A stretch of DNA of 64,000 nt from Duganella sp. OV510 (GCF_900100205.1 NZ_FNEQ01000012.1:1-64000); one strand, 5' to 3'. Shown: positions 15,606 through 24,294, numbered from the stretch's first letter. The notes: generated from the sequence alone by a model not told the origin. Program-made: numbers and translations.

Positions 15606-15748
15606 GACATCCCCCTGGTGAGCGACTGGTTGAAAGAGCGGCCCCTGCCAGCCCACTATATCCAGGCCGGCCCACGCCGGATTGCGCCAGATCAAGCCCG
15701 GACGCCCACCTTACATCTTACCGATATATTTCCCAAGGACAAGATAAA

Positions 15749-15967
15749 TTACGCCGCGACCACAGAAATCTGCACATCGCCCAGTCGTACCTGCTGGCCG
15801 GCGCGAATTTTGGCGGTTTTGCGCAACTCTTTTTTGCCGTCGACCTTGACGTCGCCGCTGGCGACGATCTGCTTGCCGGCGCCACCGCTGTCGCACAGGC
15901 CAACCAGCTTCAGTAGCTGGTTCAGTTCGACAAATTCCCCGTTCAATTCAAAACTTACTTTCTGCAT
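15749..15967 (-). CDS. S4-domain RNA-binding protein (YbcJ-like)
   Basis: 72 aa from ATG 15967, which has GAGGATAAA in front. The sequence is a single S4 fold: LNQLLKLVGLCDSGGAGKQIVASGDVKVDGKKELRKTAKIRAGQQVRLGD. Small stand-alone S4 proteins such as YbcJ bind structured RNA; a ribosome-related role is likely but not proven. It is a single-gene unit on the minus strand, preceded by a divergent plus-strand gene. Confidence 0.82.
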   Translation of the reverse strand: MQKVSFELNGEFVELNQLLKLVGLCDSGGAGKQIVASGDVKVDGKKELRKTAKIRAGQQVRLGDVQISVVAA

Positions 15968-16149
15968 TTTATCCTCTGCTACCGTGATGTGAAGCCGGCC
16001 TTGCCGCGCCCATGCGCTAGTGTAGCGGCATTCCGACAGGCGCGCAGTGTACCGCATTGGTCGGGATTGCTAGCCGGAAAAGAAGTTGCTATGCTGAGTT
16101 GACTGCTGAAGTTTTAGGCAGGCCGCAACGACCTTCCGCGAGTTGCATC

Positions 16150-16938
16150 ATGAACAAGCTCTGTAGTGCATGGTTGATCACCGGCTGTCTCGGCGCCGAT
16201 GCCGCCGCCAGCGATCCACTGGCGCCTCCCGTCCCCCTGTTTGCCGCCACCGACCGCCAGGCGGCGCTGGCCGAAGCGTTGCGCGCCGACGCCACGCCGC
16301 GCCTGCGGCTGGCCGTGCAGCCGGCGCCGCTGTTCGAGGCGCGCGGCCAGCGCTATCTGAGCAGCGCCGAGTTCGAGCAGAAGATGGGGCGCGGCATCGT
16401 CACTGTTGGCTTGCTGCGCGAGAGCGGCGGCGCGCCGGGCATGCAGAGCATGTCGATGCTGCTGAGCACGCGGCCGGCCACGCGCTTCACCTCGCTGTCG
16501 CTGGGCTATGCACTGGCGCCACACAGCGCGCTGGTGGCGATGGTTTCGTACGGCAAAACGGCAGGCATCGGCAGCCCGGACAGTCTGCTGGCGCAAATGT
16601 CGGCGGTGCGCACGCTGGCGTATAGCGCCGGCCTGGTGCAGCGCCAACTGTTCAGCGGCAATGACCGGCTGGCGCTGACCTGGTCGATGCCGGCCAGGGT
16701 GCGCAGTGGTTCGCTGGAATATAACGACAGGGCGCCGCTGGCCGCTGCAGTGGCCGGCCTCAACCTGCGGCCGACCGCCACCGAGCACGATCTGGAATTC
16801 AGCTATACCCGCGCCTATGGCCGCGACGGCAGCCATGGCCGGCTGACCGGGGCGCTGATGTGGCGGATGAATCCGGGTCATGACGCCAATGCCCGCCCGG
16901 ACCTGCTGATGGGCGTGCGTTACTCCTACGGCTTTTAG
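16150..16938 (+). CDS. Putative outer-membrane beta-barrel protein
   Basis: 262 aa from ATG 16150. The N-terminus (MNKLCSAWLITGCLGADAAAS) is a signal peptide. The rest is rich in alternating hydrophobic/polar strands (RFTSLSLGYALAPHSALVAMVSYG, LLMGVRYSYGF) and ends in phenylalanine, as barrel proteins recognised by BamA do. The pattern resembles the C-terminal barrel seen in some autotransporter-linked proteins, but no passenger is present. Family not certain. Its last four bases overlap the end of fumC on the opposite strand. Confidence 0.55.
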   Translation: MNKLCSAWLITGCLGADAAASDPLAPPVPLFAATDRQAALAEALRADATPRLRLAVQPAPLFEARGQRYLSSAEFEQKMGRGIVTVGLLRESGGAPGMQSMSMLLSTRPATRFTSLSLGYALAPHSALVAMVSYGKTAGIGSPDSLLAQMSAVRTLAYSAGLVQRQLFSGNDRLALTWSMPARVRSGSLEYNDRAPLAAAVAGLNLRPTATEHDLEFSYTRAYGRDGSHGRLTGALMWRMNPGHDANARPDLLMGVRYSYGF

Positions 16939-18332
16939 CCTTTGGCACCCGGCCGGGTCATGTCGATCGGCACGATCCACTGCGCGAACTGTTCGGCCGT
17001 GACGTAGTTCAGCGCCAGCGCCGCTTCCTGCAGCGTGGTGCCTTCGTGCTGGGCTTTTTTGGCGATCGAGGCGGCCTTGTCGTAGCCGATGTGCGGCGCC
17101 AGCGCGGTGACCAGCATCAGCGAGCGCTCCATCAGTTCGGCGATGCGGCCGGTGTTGGGTTCGATGCCGTGCACGCAATGTTCCTCGAAGCTGCGCATGC
17201 CGTCGGCCAGCAGGCGCGCGCTTTGCAGGAAGTTGTGGGCGATCAGCGGCTTGTAGACGTTCAGTTCGAAGTTGCCGGAGGCGCCGCCCATGGTGATGGC
17301 GACGTCGTTGCCGAACACCTGGCAGGCTAGCATGGTCAGCGCTTCGCACTGGGTCGGGTTGACCTTGCCCGGCATGATGGAGCTGCCCGGCTCGTTTTCC
17401 GGGATGGTGATTTCGCCCAGGCCGGAGCGCGGGCCGGAGGCCATCCAGCGCACGTCGTTGGCGATTTTCATCAGCGCGGCGGCCAGCGTTTTCAGCGCGC
17501 CGTGGGCGCTCAGCAGGGCGTCGTGGCCGGCCAGCGCGGCGAATTTGTTGTCGGCGGTCTGGAACGGCAGGTGCAGCGCGTGTTCCAGCTCGGCGGCGAT
17601 GCGGGTGGCGTATTCGGGATGCGCGTTGAGGCCGGTGCCGACGGCGGTGCCGCCGGCCGCCAGTTGCAGCACGCCGGGCAGGGCGCTCTTGATGGCCTGT
17701 TCGGCGAAGTCGAGGTGGGCGACGTAGCCTGAGAATTCCTGGCCCAGCGTCAGCGGCGTGGCGTCCTGCAGGTGGGTGCGGCCGATCTTGACGATGTCCT
17801 GGAAGGCGTCGGTCTTGGCTTGCAGGCTGTCGCGCAGCTGTTTCAGCGCCGGCAGCACGTTGTTGGCCAGCGCCTGGGCGGCAGCGACGTGGATGGCGGT
17901 GGGGAAGATGTCGTTCGACGACTGGCCTTTGTTGACGTCGTCGTTCGGGTGCAGTTTGCGCGCTTCGCCGCGCACGCCGCCCATCAGCTCGGAGCCGCGA
18001 TTGGCCAGCACTTCGTTCATGTTCATGTTCGACTGGGTGCCGGAGCCGGTCTGCCATACGGCCAGAGGGAATTCGCTGGGGTGCTGGTTGTGCAGCACTT
18101 CGTCGGCAGCCTGGGTGATGGCGATGGCCTTGGCGCCGTCCAGCAGGCCGAGGTCGAGGTTGACACGGGCGGCGGCGCGCTTGACGCTGGCCAGCGCGTG
18201 GATCAGTTCGACCGGCATTTTTTCGCTGGAAATGCGGAAATGCTCCAGCGAGCGCTGGGTTTGCGCGCCCCACAACTGGTGGTCGGGGACGTCGATCGGG
18301 CCGAAACTGTCGCGTTCACTACGGGTGCTCAT
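16935..18332 (-). CDS. fumC: Class II fumarate hydratase
   Basis: 465 aa, the usual size for iron-independent fumarase, a cytosolic TCA-cycle enzyme interconverting fumarate and malate. Signature GSSIMPGKVNP lies near residue 320, GSGTQSNMNMNEVLANR near 105, and HPNDDVNKGQSSND near 130, with TAIHVAA after it. ATG at 18332 has AAGGA seven bases before it. It is a single gene facing the FimV-like gene head to head. Confidence 0.95.
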   Translation of the reverse strand: MSTRSERDSFGPIDVPDHQLWGAQTQRSLEHFRISSEKMPVELIHALASVKRAAARVNLDLGLLDGAKAIAITQAADEVLHNQHPSEFPLAVWQTGSGTQSNMNMNEVLANRGSELMGGVRGEARKLHPNDDVNKGQSSNDIFPTAIHVAAAQALANNVLPALKQLRDSLQAKTDAFQDIVKIGRTHLQDATPLTLGQEFSGYVAHLDFAEQAIKSALPGVLQLAAGGTAVGTGLNAHPEYATRIAAELEHALHLPFQTADNKFAALAGHDALLSAHGALKTLAAALMKIANDVRWMASGPRSGLGEITIPENEPGSSIMPGKVNPTQCEALTMLACQVFGNDVAITMGGASGNFELNVYKPLIAHNFLQSARLLADGMRSFEEHCVHGIEPNTGRIAELMERSLMLVTALAPHIGYDKAASIAKKAQHEGTTLQEAALALNYVTAEQFAQWIVPIDMTRPGAKG

Positions 18333-18444
18333 TTTGAATCCTTGGTAGAGAATTAAGACTAATCAGTGTAGCGCAGTTTGGAAAAATTAACCGAGGGCTA
18401 CAAAAACGGGATTTTGCGCCGTTATAGCTGTTACACTTTTTGGA

Positions 18445-20295
18445 ATGATGATGCAGCACAAGCTCCTGACCTTGCTAATTTGCTCATGGCTGGGCGCCGT
18501 TCAGGCGGCCGAGCTGGGGGACGTCGTGCCGCGCTCGTATATCGGCCAGCCGCTGGCGGCCGATATCGATCTGCTGGCGCTGACGCCGGAGGAGCAGGCT
18601 GGCTTGCAGGTACGGCTGGCGGATGCGAATGTCTACCGGGGCGCGAATGTGGCGATGAATCCGGCCTTGTCGGGCGTGCGCTTGCAGGTTGAAAAGCGCG
18701 GGCAGAAGTCGGTGTTGCATGTGTCAACCACGCGGCCTGTGGAGGCGGATTACGTCCATGTGTATGTGCAACTGGGCGTGCCGGGCAGGCAGGATGTGCG
18801 GCTGGCCACCGTGTGGCTGCAGCAGGATCCGAATCCGGCGCCGCCGCCGCAAGCAGCCGTGCCGCCAGCCAGCGCGATGACCTCGGCGCAGGCGGAGCAG
18901 ATTGCCGCCCAGGCGCGCGCGGCGCGGACGGCGGCAGCCAGGGATGCGGCCGCAAAAGACGCAGTGGCCAAGGTGCCAGTGGTGAGGGATGCGGCCACAA
19001 AGGATGCAGTGGCCAAGGTGCCAGTGGTGAGGGATGCGGCCACAAAGGATGCGGCGGCGAAGGATGGCGCAGCCAGAGAGGTGACTGCCAAAGAGGCGGG
19101 TGCGCGCGAGGCGGAGGAGGCTAGGCAGACGGCATCCGCTGCGCCGGTGCGCGACCGCAGCAAGCCGGCGCCGTTGCCGTCGATGCATGAGGCGGAAACC
19201 GGCGTGCCGGGCGAGGTCAAGGCGGCTGCGGCGGCGCGGCGGATTGCTGGCGTGTGGGTGTCGGCCGACGGCAGGCCAACCAAAGCGCCGACCAATGAGG
19301 ACGTGGCGCCGGTGCCGGTCGGCGTGTCGCAGGCGTTGCTGCCGTTGGCGCCGCTGCCTTTGCCCAAGGGCGTCAAGCGGCCGGCGGCGTCGTGCCCACC
19401 GGCCGGCATCAGCGCCAAGGAGTGCGTGGCGCTGGATGCGCATAATGCGGAGCTGTCCAGCAAGTTGACTGAGCTGGAGGGCAAGATGAAGGCGCTGCAA
19501 GGTGCATTGGGCGGCGCGGCGCCAGTGGCATTGGCGGCGCCGAAGACTGCTCAGGCGGCCAGCCCGGCACCAGCGCCAGCCGGCCACGCACCAGCCGGCC
19601 ACGTACCAGCTGCGAAAGGCGCCTCGGCACCGGCGCTGGCGGCGACGGCCCCGGCGCAAATGGCGGCCCAGGCTAAAGCGGCGACCGGTAGCGGCGATCA
19701 GGCCAAGGCGGCGGGTAAGGATCAGGCGGCGGGCAAGGATCAGGCGGCAGGCAAGGATCAGGCGGCAGGCAAGGATCAGGCGAAGATGGTGGCTACAGGC
19801 GAAGCGTCAGTGAAGGCGCCGGCTTCGGGTGAGGGCGCGGCTTCGGGCGCCAGACGGGCCAGGCATGGCGGAGCGGCTGCTGGCGATGCGGCGGCGATGT
19901 CGGCCTCTGCCAGCCTGTCGGCACGCGCCGAGCCGGAGGCGCATGCGGCCAAGGCGGCTGCGGATGCGGCGGCCGGTGGTGCGACGGCATCGGCATCGGC
20001 GTCAGATGCAGCCGCAGCCGCAGCGCCAGCGCCAGTGGCGACCAAGCAGGTGCGCGTGCTGCCCAAGCTGAAGTACAAGAAGGAAAAGCCGCCGGAGCCG
20101 CAGAGCGATTACACGCTGCCGCTGGCGGCTGGCGGCGTCGGCCTGCTGGCGCTGCTGGGCGCCGGCTTCATCTGGTGGCGCAAGAAGCAGACCGGCAAGG
20201 GGCCGCTGAAAATCTGGCAAGGCTTCCGCAAGAAGAAAGCGCCCGAGCCGGCGCCGGAGGAGGAGTTCGTCGAGGTGAAGACCGCCGCCCACTAA
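18445..20295 (+). CDS. FimV/HubP-like membrane protein
   Basis: 616 aa. Signal peptide 1-21; residues 22-125 match the FimV N-terminal domain (AELGDVVPRSYIGQPLAADIDLLAL, VYVQLGVPGRQDVRLAT). The middle is low-complexity Ala/Lys/Asp/Pro with two tandem repeats. A Cys/Pro segment and a short coiled coil (ELSSKLTELEGKMKALQ, near 330) follow, and one membrane helix (LPLAAGGVGLLALLGAGFIWW, near 555-575) with a basic cytoplasmic tail. Proteobacterial FimV/HubP proteins organise the cell pole and type IV pili through a LysM domain and cytoplasmic TPRs; I see neither LysM nor FimV C-domain here, so this is a shortened relative. Three ATG codons in tandem make the exact start uncertain. Confidence 0.72.
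   Translation: MMMQHKLLTLLICSWLGAVQAAELGDVVPRSYIGQPLAADIDLLALTPEEQAGLQVRLADANVYRGANVAMNPALSGVRLQVEKRGQKSVLHVSTTRPVEADYVHVYVQLGVPGRQDVRLATVWLQQDPNPAPPPQAAVPPASAMTSAQAEQIAAQARAARTAAARDAAAKDAVAKVPVVRDAATKDAVAKVPVVRDAATKDAAAKDGAAREVTAKEAGAREAEEARQTASAAPVRDRSKPAPLPSMHEAETGVPGEVKAAAAARRIAGVWVSADGRPTKAPTNEDVAPVPVGVSQALLPLAPLPLPKGVKRPAASCPPAGISAKECVALDAHNAELSSKLTELEGKMKALQGALGGAAPVALAAPKTAQAASPAPAPAGHAPAGHVPAAKGASAPALAATAPAQMAAQAKAATGSGDQAKAAGKDQAAGKDQAAGKDQAAGKDQAKMVATGEASVKAPASGEGAASGARRARHGGAAAGDAAAMSASASLSARAEPEAHAAKAAADAAAGGATASASASDAAAAAAPAPVATKQVRVLPKLKYKKEKPPEPQSDYTLPLAAGGVGLLALLGAGFIWWRKKQTGKGPLKIWQGFRKKKAPEPAPEEEFVEVKTAAH
18958..19047 (+). repeat. 2 x 45-bp tandem repeat in the FimV-like gene
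   Basis: Two nearly identical 45-bp units encode the 15-residue block DAVAKVPVVRDAATK twice, followed by a decaying third unit. Confidence 0.85.
19714..19785 (+). repeat. 4 x 18-bp tandem repeat in the FimV-like gene
   Basis: Four units of 18 bp encode GKDQAA three times and then GKDQAK. The units are almost identical at DNA level, so copy-number change by slippage is likely. Confidence 0.88.
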
Positions 20296-20396
20296 TGCGG
20301 TTTTTGCATAAGCTTATAGCTGTAAGCTCTGCCTTTCGGCTGACTTTCTGGGGTATAGTGTCTGGCGCTATTTTCCCACCATAGAGAGACCCTCCG

Positions 20397-21614
20397 ATGA
20401 GCGCAGCACCTGATTATCAAGCCCAATACCAAGCCTTCAAACAACGCGGCCTCAAGCTCGACATGTCGCGCGGCAAGCCGGCGCCCGAGCAGCTGGACCT
20501 GTCCAATGCGCTGACCGAAGCGCTGCCCACCTACAAAGCCGCCGATGGCACCGATGCCCGCAACTACGGCGGCAGCGTCGGCCTGCCGGAAGCACGCGCG
20601 CTGTTTGCCGAGCTGCTGGATGTGCCGGCCGCACAAGTAGTGGTCGACAGCAGCGCCAGCCTGTCGCTGATGCATGATGTGATCGTCTATGCGCTGTTGA
20701 ACGGTGTGCCTGGCCATGCGCCGTGGGTGCAGAATCCGGTGACTTTCCTGTGCCCGGTGCCGGGCTACGACCGCCATTTCGCCATCTGCGAGGCGCGCGG
20801 TATCAAGATGATCAATGTGCCGATGAACGCCGACGGTCCGGACATGGACCTGGTCGAGAAGCTGGTGGCCGAGGACGCCAGCATCAAGGGCATGTGGCTG
20901 GTGCCGAAGTACAGCAATCCGGGCGGCGTGGTGTTCTCGGATCAGGTGGTCGAGCGTTTGGCGGCGATGAAAACCGCCGCGCCAGACTTCCGCCTGATGT
21001 GGGACGACGCTTACCGCTTCCACCACCTGGGCGAGCAGAAGCTGGCAGTTGCGAATATCCTGCAGGCTTGTGAAAAAGCCGGCAATCCGGACCGCGCCAT
21101 TGTGTTTGCCTCGTCGTCGAAGGTCAGCTGGGCTGGTTCGGGCGTGGCAGCGCTGGCGGCGTCGCCGGCGAATATCGCCTGGTGGACCAAACATGCAGGC
21201 TTCCGCAGCATTGGCCCGGACAAGATCAACCAGCTGCGCCATGTACGCTTTCTGAAGGACCTGGCCACCGTCGAGGCGCTAATGGAACAGCATCGCCAGC
21301 TGCTGAAACCGAAGTTTGACGCGGTGCTGGCACAGTTCCAGGCGCTGCTGGGCGATGTGTCGGGCGTGTCGTGGACCCAGCCGCAGGGCGGCTACTTCAT
21401 CGATCTGGTGACGCCGGATGGCGCTGCCAAGCGCACCGTGGCGCTGGCCAAGGAAGCCGGCATCACGCTGACGCCGGCCGGCGCGGCCTTCCCGTATGGC
21501 CTCGATCCCAAGGACCGTCACATCCGCATCGCCCCGAGCTTCCCGTCGCTGGACGAGATCAACCAGGCGGCGCAGGGGATTGCGTTGTCGCTGCGCCTGG
21601 CGCTGACGGCATAA
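20397..21614 (+). CDS. Class Ic aspartate aminotransferase-family PLP enzyme
   Basis: 405 aa, cytoplasmic. It is of the Asp_aminotransf/MocR-like group: LDMSRGKPAPEQLDLSN at the start, CPVPGYDRHFAI, VPKYSNPGGVVFSD, MWDDAYRFHHL, and the PLP lysine in FASSSKVSWAGSGVA near residue 240. Members transaminate aspartate with 2-oxoglutarate; exact substrate here is not shown. It stands alone, with a -10-like TATAGT about 45 bases before the ATG, and ends at a bidirectional terminator. Confidence 0.82.
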   Translation: MSAAPDYQAQYQAFKQRGLKLDMSRGKPAPEQLDLSNALTEALPTYKAADGTDARNYGGSVGLPEARALFAELLDVPAAQVVVDSSASLSLMHDVIVYALLNGVPGHAPWVQNPVTFLCPVPGYDRHFAICEARGIKMINVPMNADGPDMDLVEKLVAEDASIKGMWLVPKYSNPGGVVFSDQVVERLAAMKTAAPDFRLMWDDAYRFHHLGEQKLAVANILQACEKAGNPDRAIVFASSSKVSWAGSGVAALAASPANIAWWTKHAGFRSIGPDKINQLRHVRFLKDLATVEALMEQHRQLLKPKFDAVLAQFQALLGDVSGVSWTQPQGGYFIDLVTPDGAAKRTVALAKEAGITLTPAGAAFPYGLDPKDRHIRIAPSFPSLDEINQAAQGIALSLRLALTA

Positions 21615-21615
21615 A

Positions 21616-21641
21616 AAAAGCGCCTCTTCGGAGGCGCTTTT
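21616..21641. terminator. Bidirectional rho-independent terminator
   Basis: Stem AAAAGCGCCTC / GAGGCGCTTTT with TTCG loop. It is flanked by A7 on the left and T4 on the right, so it can serve the plus-strand aminotransferase and the minus-strand fliT, which converge here. Confidence 0.9.
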
Positions 21642-21659
21642 CCTTTGCGGCGATGGTGC

Positions 21660-21938
21660 TTATTGGTGCGCCATGCCTGGAATGCTGTTCATCCACGGAT
21701 CGGTCACGTCGCGGATTTCGCGGTCGTTGGCCAGGATCTGTTTCAGCAGGTCAATCTTGCGCAGGCGCTGGCCGCCGTTCAGGGCCGGCACGCCGGTGCT
21801 GACTGCGCGTGCTTCGGTGGCGCACTGGCCTTCCAGCTGGCCCAGGCGGTCCAGATCTCCGATGCGTGCAGCAGCCGCCATTTGATTGGTCAAACCGGCA
21901 ATGTTTTCGTACATCGAGAGGACTTCGGAAGAGGTCAT
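21660..21938 (-). CDS. fliT: FliT-like flagellar chaperone
   Basis: 92 aa, all helical and soluble (MTSSEVLSMYENIAGLTNQM ... LRKIDLLKQILANDREIRDVTDPWMNSI). The pattern 'reIRdvtdPWm' at the C-terminus is typical of betaproteobacterial FliT proteins, the export chaperone of the filament cap FliD and, in enterics, an antagonist of FlhDC. It normally follows fliD-fliS; here it is separate from any flagellar gene, flanked by two terminators. Confidence 0.7.
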   Translation of the reverse strand: MTSSEVLSMYENIAGLTNQMAAAARIGDLDRLGQLEGQCATEARAVSTGVPALNGGQRLRKIDLLKQILANDREIRDVTDPWMNSIPGMAHQ

Positions 21939-22033
21939 GATCCCACCTGGCTAAGTTAAGCGGATTACCGCATGTCTTGTTTAACGTCGCCTTCAACGGG
22001 AACTTTAGGGTTTTTTGAAAAAAAAAATCGAAA

Positions 22034-22065
22034 AAAATCCGCCTGCGGCAAAACAGGCGGATTTT
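22034..22065 (-). terminator. Terminator of the HDOD gene
   Basis: 12-bp stem AAAATCCGCCTG / CAGGCGGATTTT with an 8-base loop, followed on the minus strand by T-rich sequence (AAAAAAATCGAAAAAAA on plus). It lies 18 bases after the HDOD stop codon and just upstream of fliT. Confidence 0.88.
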
Positions 22066-22082
22066 GATATTGGAAAATTAAC

Positions 22083-22910
22083 TTATTTGACCAGTTCTTC
22101 CAGGCCGGCGCTCAATTCGTCCGGCGGCGGCATGTCGTCGATCAGGGCGTTGTCTTCCAGGCCCAGCTCCTCGGCCAAGTCGACCGGGTAGCAGGCGGCG
22201 ATTTCATCGTCGGTCAGCTCGGCCTGGGCGACACGGGCGCGCCAGGCGGCCAGCGCCACCACGGCGGCCAGGCGGTTCAGCTCGCCGTTATGGTGCGGTT
22301 CAGGGAAGGCCGAGATGGTTTCCGAGAAGGCGGCCGGGAACTTCCAGCGCTTGGCCAGTTCGGCGCCGACGTCGGCAAAAGTGTAGCCCAGCGACTGCTG
22401 TTCGGCGTCCAGGCGGCGCGAATCCATCGGGCCGGCCACCTTGTCCAGCGCCATCGCCTGTTCCGGCGCGGCCGAGTGGATCACCAGCTGGCCGATGGCG
22501 TGCATCATGCCGATGGTGAAGGCGAGGTCGGTGTTTTCCTTGGTTTTCTTGGCGATCCATTTGGCCGCCACGGCGGTGTGCAGGCTGTATTTCCAGAACT
22601 GTTTCAGGTCGAGGCCGGGCACGGTTTTGAAGCCGCTCACCAGGCCCGAGCTGATGACCAGCGTGCGAACGGTGACGAAGCCCAGCATCAGCACGGCGTC
22701 TTCCACGGTGCCGATGCTGCGCGAAACGTGATAGTAGGCCGAATTGGCGAGGCGCAGCAGCTTGGCGCTCAGCACAGGATCCGTCGACAATTTCTTTGCA
22801 ATCTCTTCGGTCGAGACGCTGGCCTTGTCGAAACTGCTGATCAGCTCTTCCACGACCTTGGGCGCGGTGGGCAACGCAGTTGGATTCTGGAACAGGGCAT
22901 CAAGTTTCAT
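22083..22910 (-). CDS. HDOD-domain signalling protein
   Basis: 275 aa; ATG at 22910 preceded by AAGGAGATAAAT. The HDOD domain spans about 12-210: LPTAPKVVEELISSFDKASVS, DPVLSAKLLRLANSAYY, LGFVTVRTLVISS, then the degenerate HD region around LHTAVAAKWIAKKTKE and FTIGMMHAIGQLVI. HDOD domains are output modules related to HD-GYP without phosphodiesterase residues and act in motility, cell cycle and biofilm signalling. There is no receiver or GGDEF partner attached. The acidic C-terminus (LIDDMPPPDEL) is distinctive. Confidence 0.85.
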   Translation of the reverse strand: MKLDALFQNPTALPTAPKVVEELISSFDKASVSTEEIAKKLSTDPVLSAKLLRLANSAYYHVSRSIGTVEDAVLMLGFVTVRTLVISSGLVSGFKTVPGLDLKQFWKYSLHTAVAAKWIAKKTKENTDLAFTIGMMHAIGQLVIHSAAPEQAMALDKVAGPMDSRRLDAEQQSLGYTFADVGAELAKRWKFPAAFSETISAFPEPHHNGELNRLAAVVALAAWRARVAQAELTDDEIAACYPVDLAEELGLEDNALIDDMPPPDELSAGLEELVK

Positions 22911-23002
22911 ATTTATCTCCTTGGGATAGTCGCGTTGCTATAGGCTAACTATATAGCGAATCTTCCAATACCAGAAGAGATTTGGGAGGCTTTCGTCGCT
23001 TT

Positions 23003-23437
23003 TCAGTGATCGTCGTCCATCAGGTCGTATTCACGGCGGTTTTTCGGCAGGCGCCGCTCGGTGATGGTGGTCGACTGGTGGTCTACATGCTTGATCAGCA
23101 GCATGGCCGCGCCCAGCGTGGTTGTCATGGCCTTGGCGGCTTCCGAGATAGCGTCGGCGGACGACAGCGGCTGTTGATCCAGCCGCCGTGTGACCTTGGC
23201 GTAAAACGTCATTTCCTTGTAGGTCATGCGCAAGCAGCTACCTTCGGGAAGGAACAGTTGCTTCCATTGGTAACCGCGCAGCGAAAAGGAATTTGCTGAT
23301 TTTTGATGCTCCAGCCACAGCGCGACCGCAGCGGCGACGGCCTGCGCCGGCGTCAGGGCGCTGCGTGTACGGTAGAGGTAGCTTTCAAGCGCGTCGCGCG
23401 TGGCCGGGGGTATGAAAGCAATGCGTGCGGGATTCAT
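23003..23437 (-). CDS. Hypothetical protein, possible DNA-binding regulator
   Basis: 144 aa, soluble. The N-terminal half holds a possible ribbon or helix segment (IPPATRDALESYLYRTRSALTPAQAVAAAVALWLEHQ), followed by a beta-rich middle (LRGYQWKQLFLPEGSCLRMTYKEMTFYAKV) and a charged tail NRREYDLMDDDH. I do not recognise the family. The start at 23437 has GGAGAAATAGT upstream, itself part of the AAATAG repeat array that fills the gap to the divergent methyltransferase, which suggests, without proof, an autoregulator. Confidence 0.5.
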   Translation of the reverse strand: MNPARIAFIPPATRDALESYLYRTRSALTPAQAVAAAVALWLEHQKSANSFSLRGYQWKQLFLPEGSCLRMTYKEMTFYAKVTRRLDQQPLSSADAISEAAKAMTTTLGAAMLLIKHVDHQSTTITERRLPKNRREYDLMDDDH

Positions 23438-23438
23438 A

Positions 23439-23553
23439 CTATTTCTCCTGTCTATTTTGATCTAATTTCTACTGTTTTCTACTCGTTAGACCATCGTGCA
23501 GCGCACAAAGTTCAAAATAGGCAGAAATAGACTGAAATAGACATCAGAAATAG
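23439..23553. promoter_or_regulatory. Array of AAATAG repeats in a divergent promoter
   Basis: Plus-strand AAATAG occurs at 23515-23520, 23525-23530, 23535-23540 and 23548-23553 (steps of 10, 10 and 13), and in inverse as CTATTT at 23439-23444 and 23452-23457. The two sides form an inverted arrangement around the start sites of the 144-aa gene and the methyltransferase. Ten-base phasing puts the sites on one helix face. Confidence 0.55.
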
Positions 23554-23587
23554 TAACGATCCCGCACACAGTGAGACAATAGCGCCC

Positions 23588-24220
23588 ATGGACGACATTC
23601 AAGACATTACGCAGGCGACGCTGCGGCATTATGAGGCGACGGCGGAGCAGTTTTTTGCTGGCACCATCGATCATGATGTCAGTCAGAACATCGCCGCCTT
23701 GCTGGACGCAATACACGCCAGCGCGCCATACCGGCTGCTGGACCTGGGCTGCGGACCGGGGCGCGATCTGAAGGCGTTCAAGGCGATGGGGCATGAACCG
23801 ACCGGCATCGATGGCTCGGCGCGTTTCGTCGAGATGGCGCGTGCTTATAGCGGCTGCGAGGTATGGCAGCAGGATTTCGTCGAACTCGATCTGCCGGCGG
23901 AATATTTTGATGGCGTGTATGCGAACGCTTCGCTGTTTCATGTGCCGAGCGCGGCGTTGCCGGAGGTGCTGCGCCGGCTGCATGGCGCGTTGAAGACTGG
24001 CGGCGTGCTATTCAGCTCCAATCCGCGCGGCGACAACCGTGAAGGCTGGAACGGTCCGCGTTACGGCAGCTACTACGATTACGATACCTGGGAGCGATAC
24101 CTGATGGCAGCGGGTTTTGCGCCGGTCAGCCATTACTACCGTCCAACAGGTCTGCCGCGTGAGCAACAACCGTGGCTGGCCAGTGTTTGGCGCTGCGTAC
24201 GTGAGCGCACAGAAGCCTAG
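23588..24220 (+). CDS. Class I SAM-dependent methyltransferase
   Basis: 210 aa Rossmann-fold methyltransferase. Motif I LLDLGCGPGRDLKAF is near residues 50-64, the acidic loop GIDGSARFVEMAR near 73-85, WQQDFVELDLP near 93-103, and a FDGVYANASLFHVP motif as in methyltransf_11/UbiE-like enzymes. Substrate unknown. It reads away from the 144-aa gene with a shared 150-base upstream region containing the AAATAG array. Confidence 0.82.
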   Translation: MDDIQDITQATLRHYEATAEQFFAGTIDHDVSQNIAALLDAIHASAPYRLLDLGCGPGRDLKAFKAMGHEPTGIDGSARFVEMARAYSGCEVWQQDFVELDLPAEYFDGVYANASLFHVPSAALPEVLRRLHGALKTGGVLFSSNPRGDNREGWNGPRYGSYYDYDTWERYLMAAGFAPVSHYYRPTGLPREQQPWLASVWRCVRERTEA

Positions 24221-24248
24221 CGGCAAGCGTCCTATAGTAGATCCCATG

Positions 24249-24269
24249 CACACAGCACTGGGCTGTGTG
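24249..24269 (+). other. Leader hairpin of the csbD gene
   Basis: CACACAGC (24249-24256) pairs with GCTGTGTG (24262-24269) around a 5-base loop, 26 bases before the csbD ATG. A TATAGT -10-like box (24232-24237) lies just upstream. It may be a 5' stabiliser or, with TCCTTT after it, a weak terminator of the methyltransferase. Confidence 0.4.
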
Positions 24270-24294
24270 TCCTTTAGCTACTAAGGAGTTCATC

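Noticed and set aside
16114..18273. 719-codon open frame on the same strand as fumC in another frame
   Set aside because: Arg/Pro/Gln-rich text typical of a frame-shifted reading of a high-GC gene; fumC is intact.
18958..19785. CRISPR array in the repeats of the FimV-like gene
   Set aside because: The repeats are directly adjacent, in frame and without spacers; there are no cas genes.
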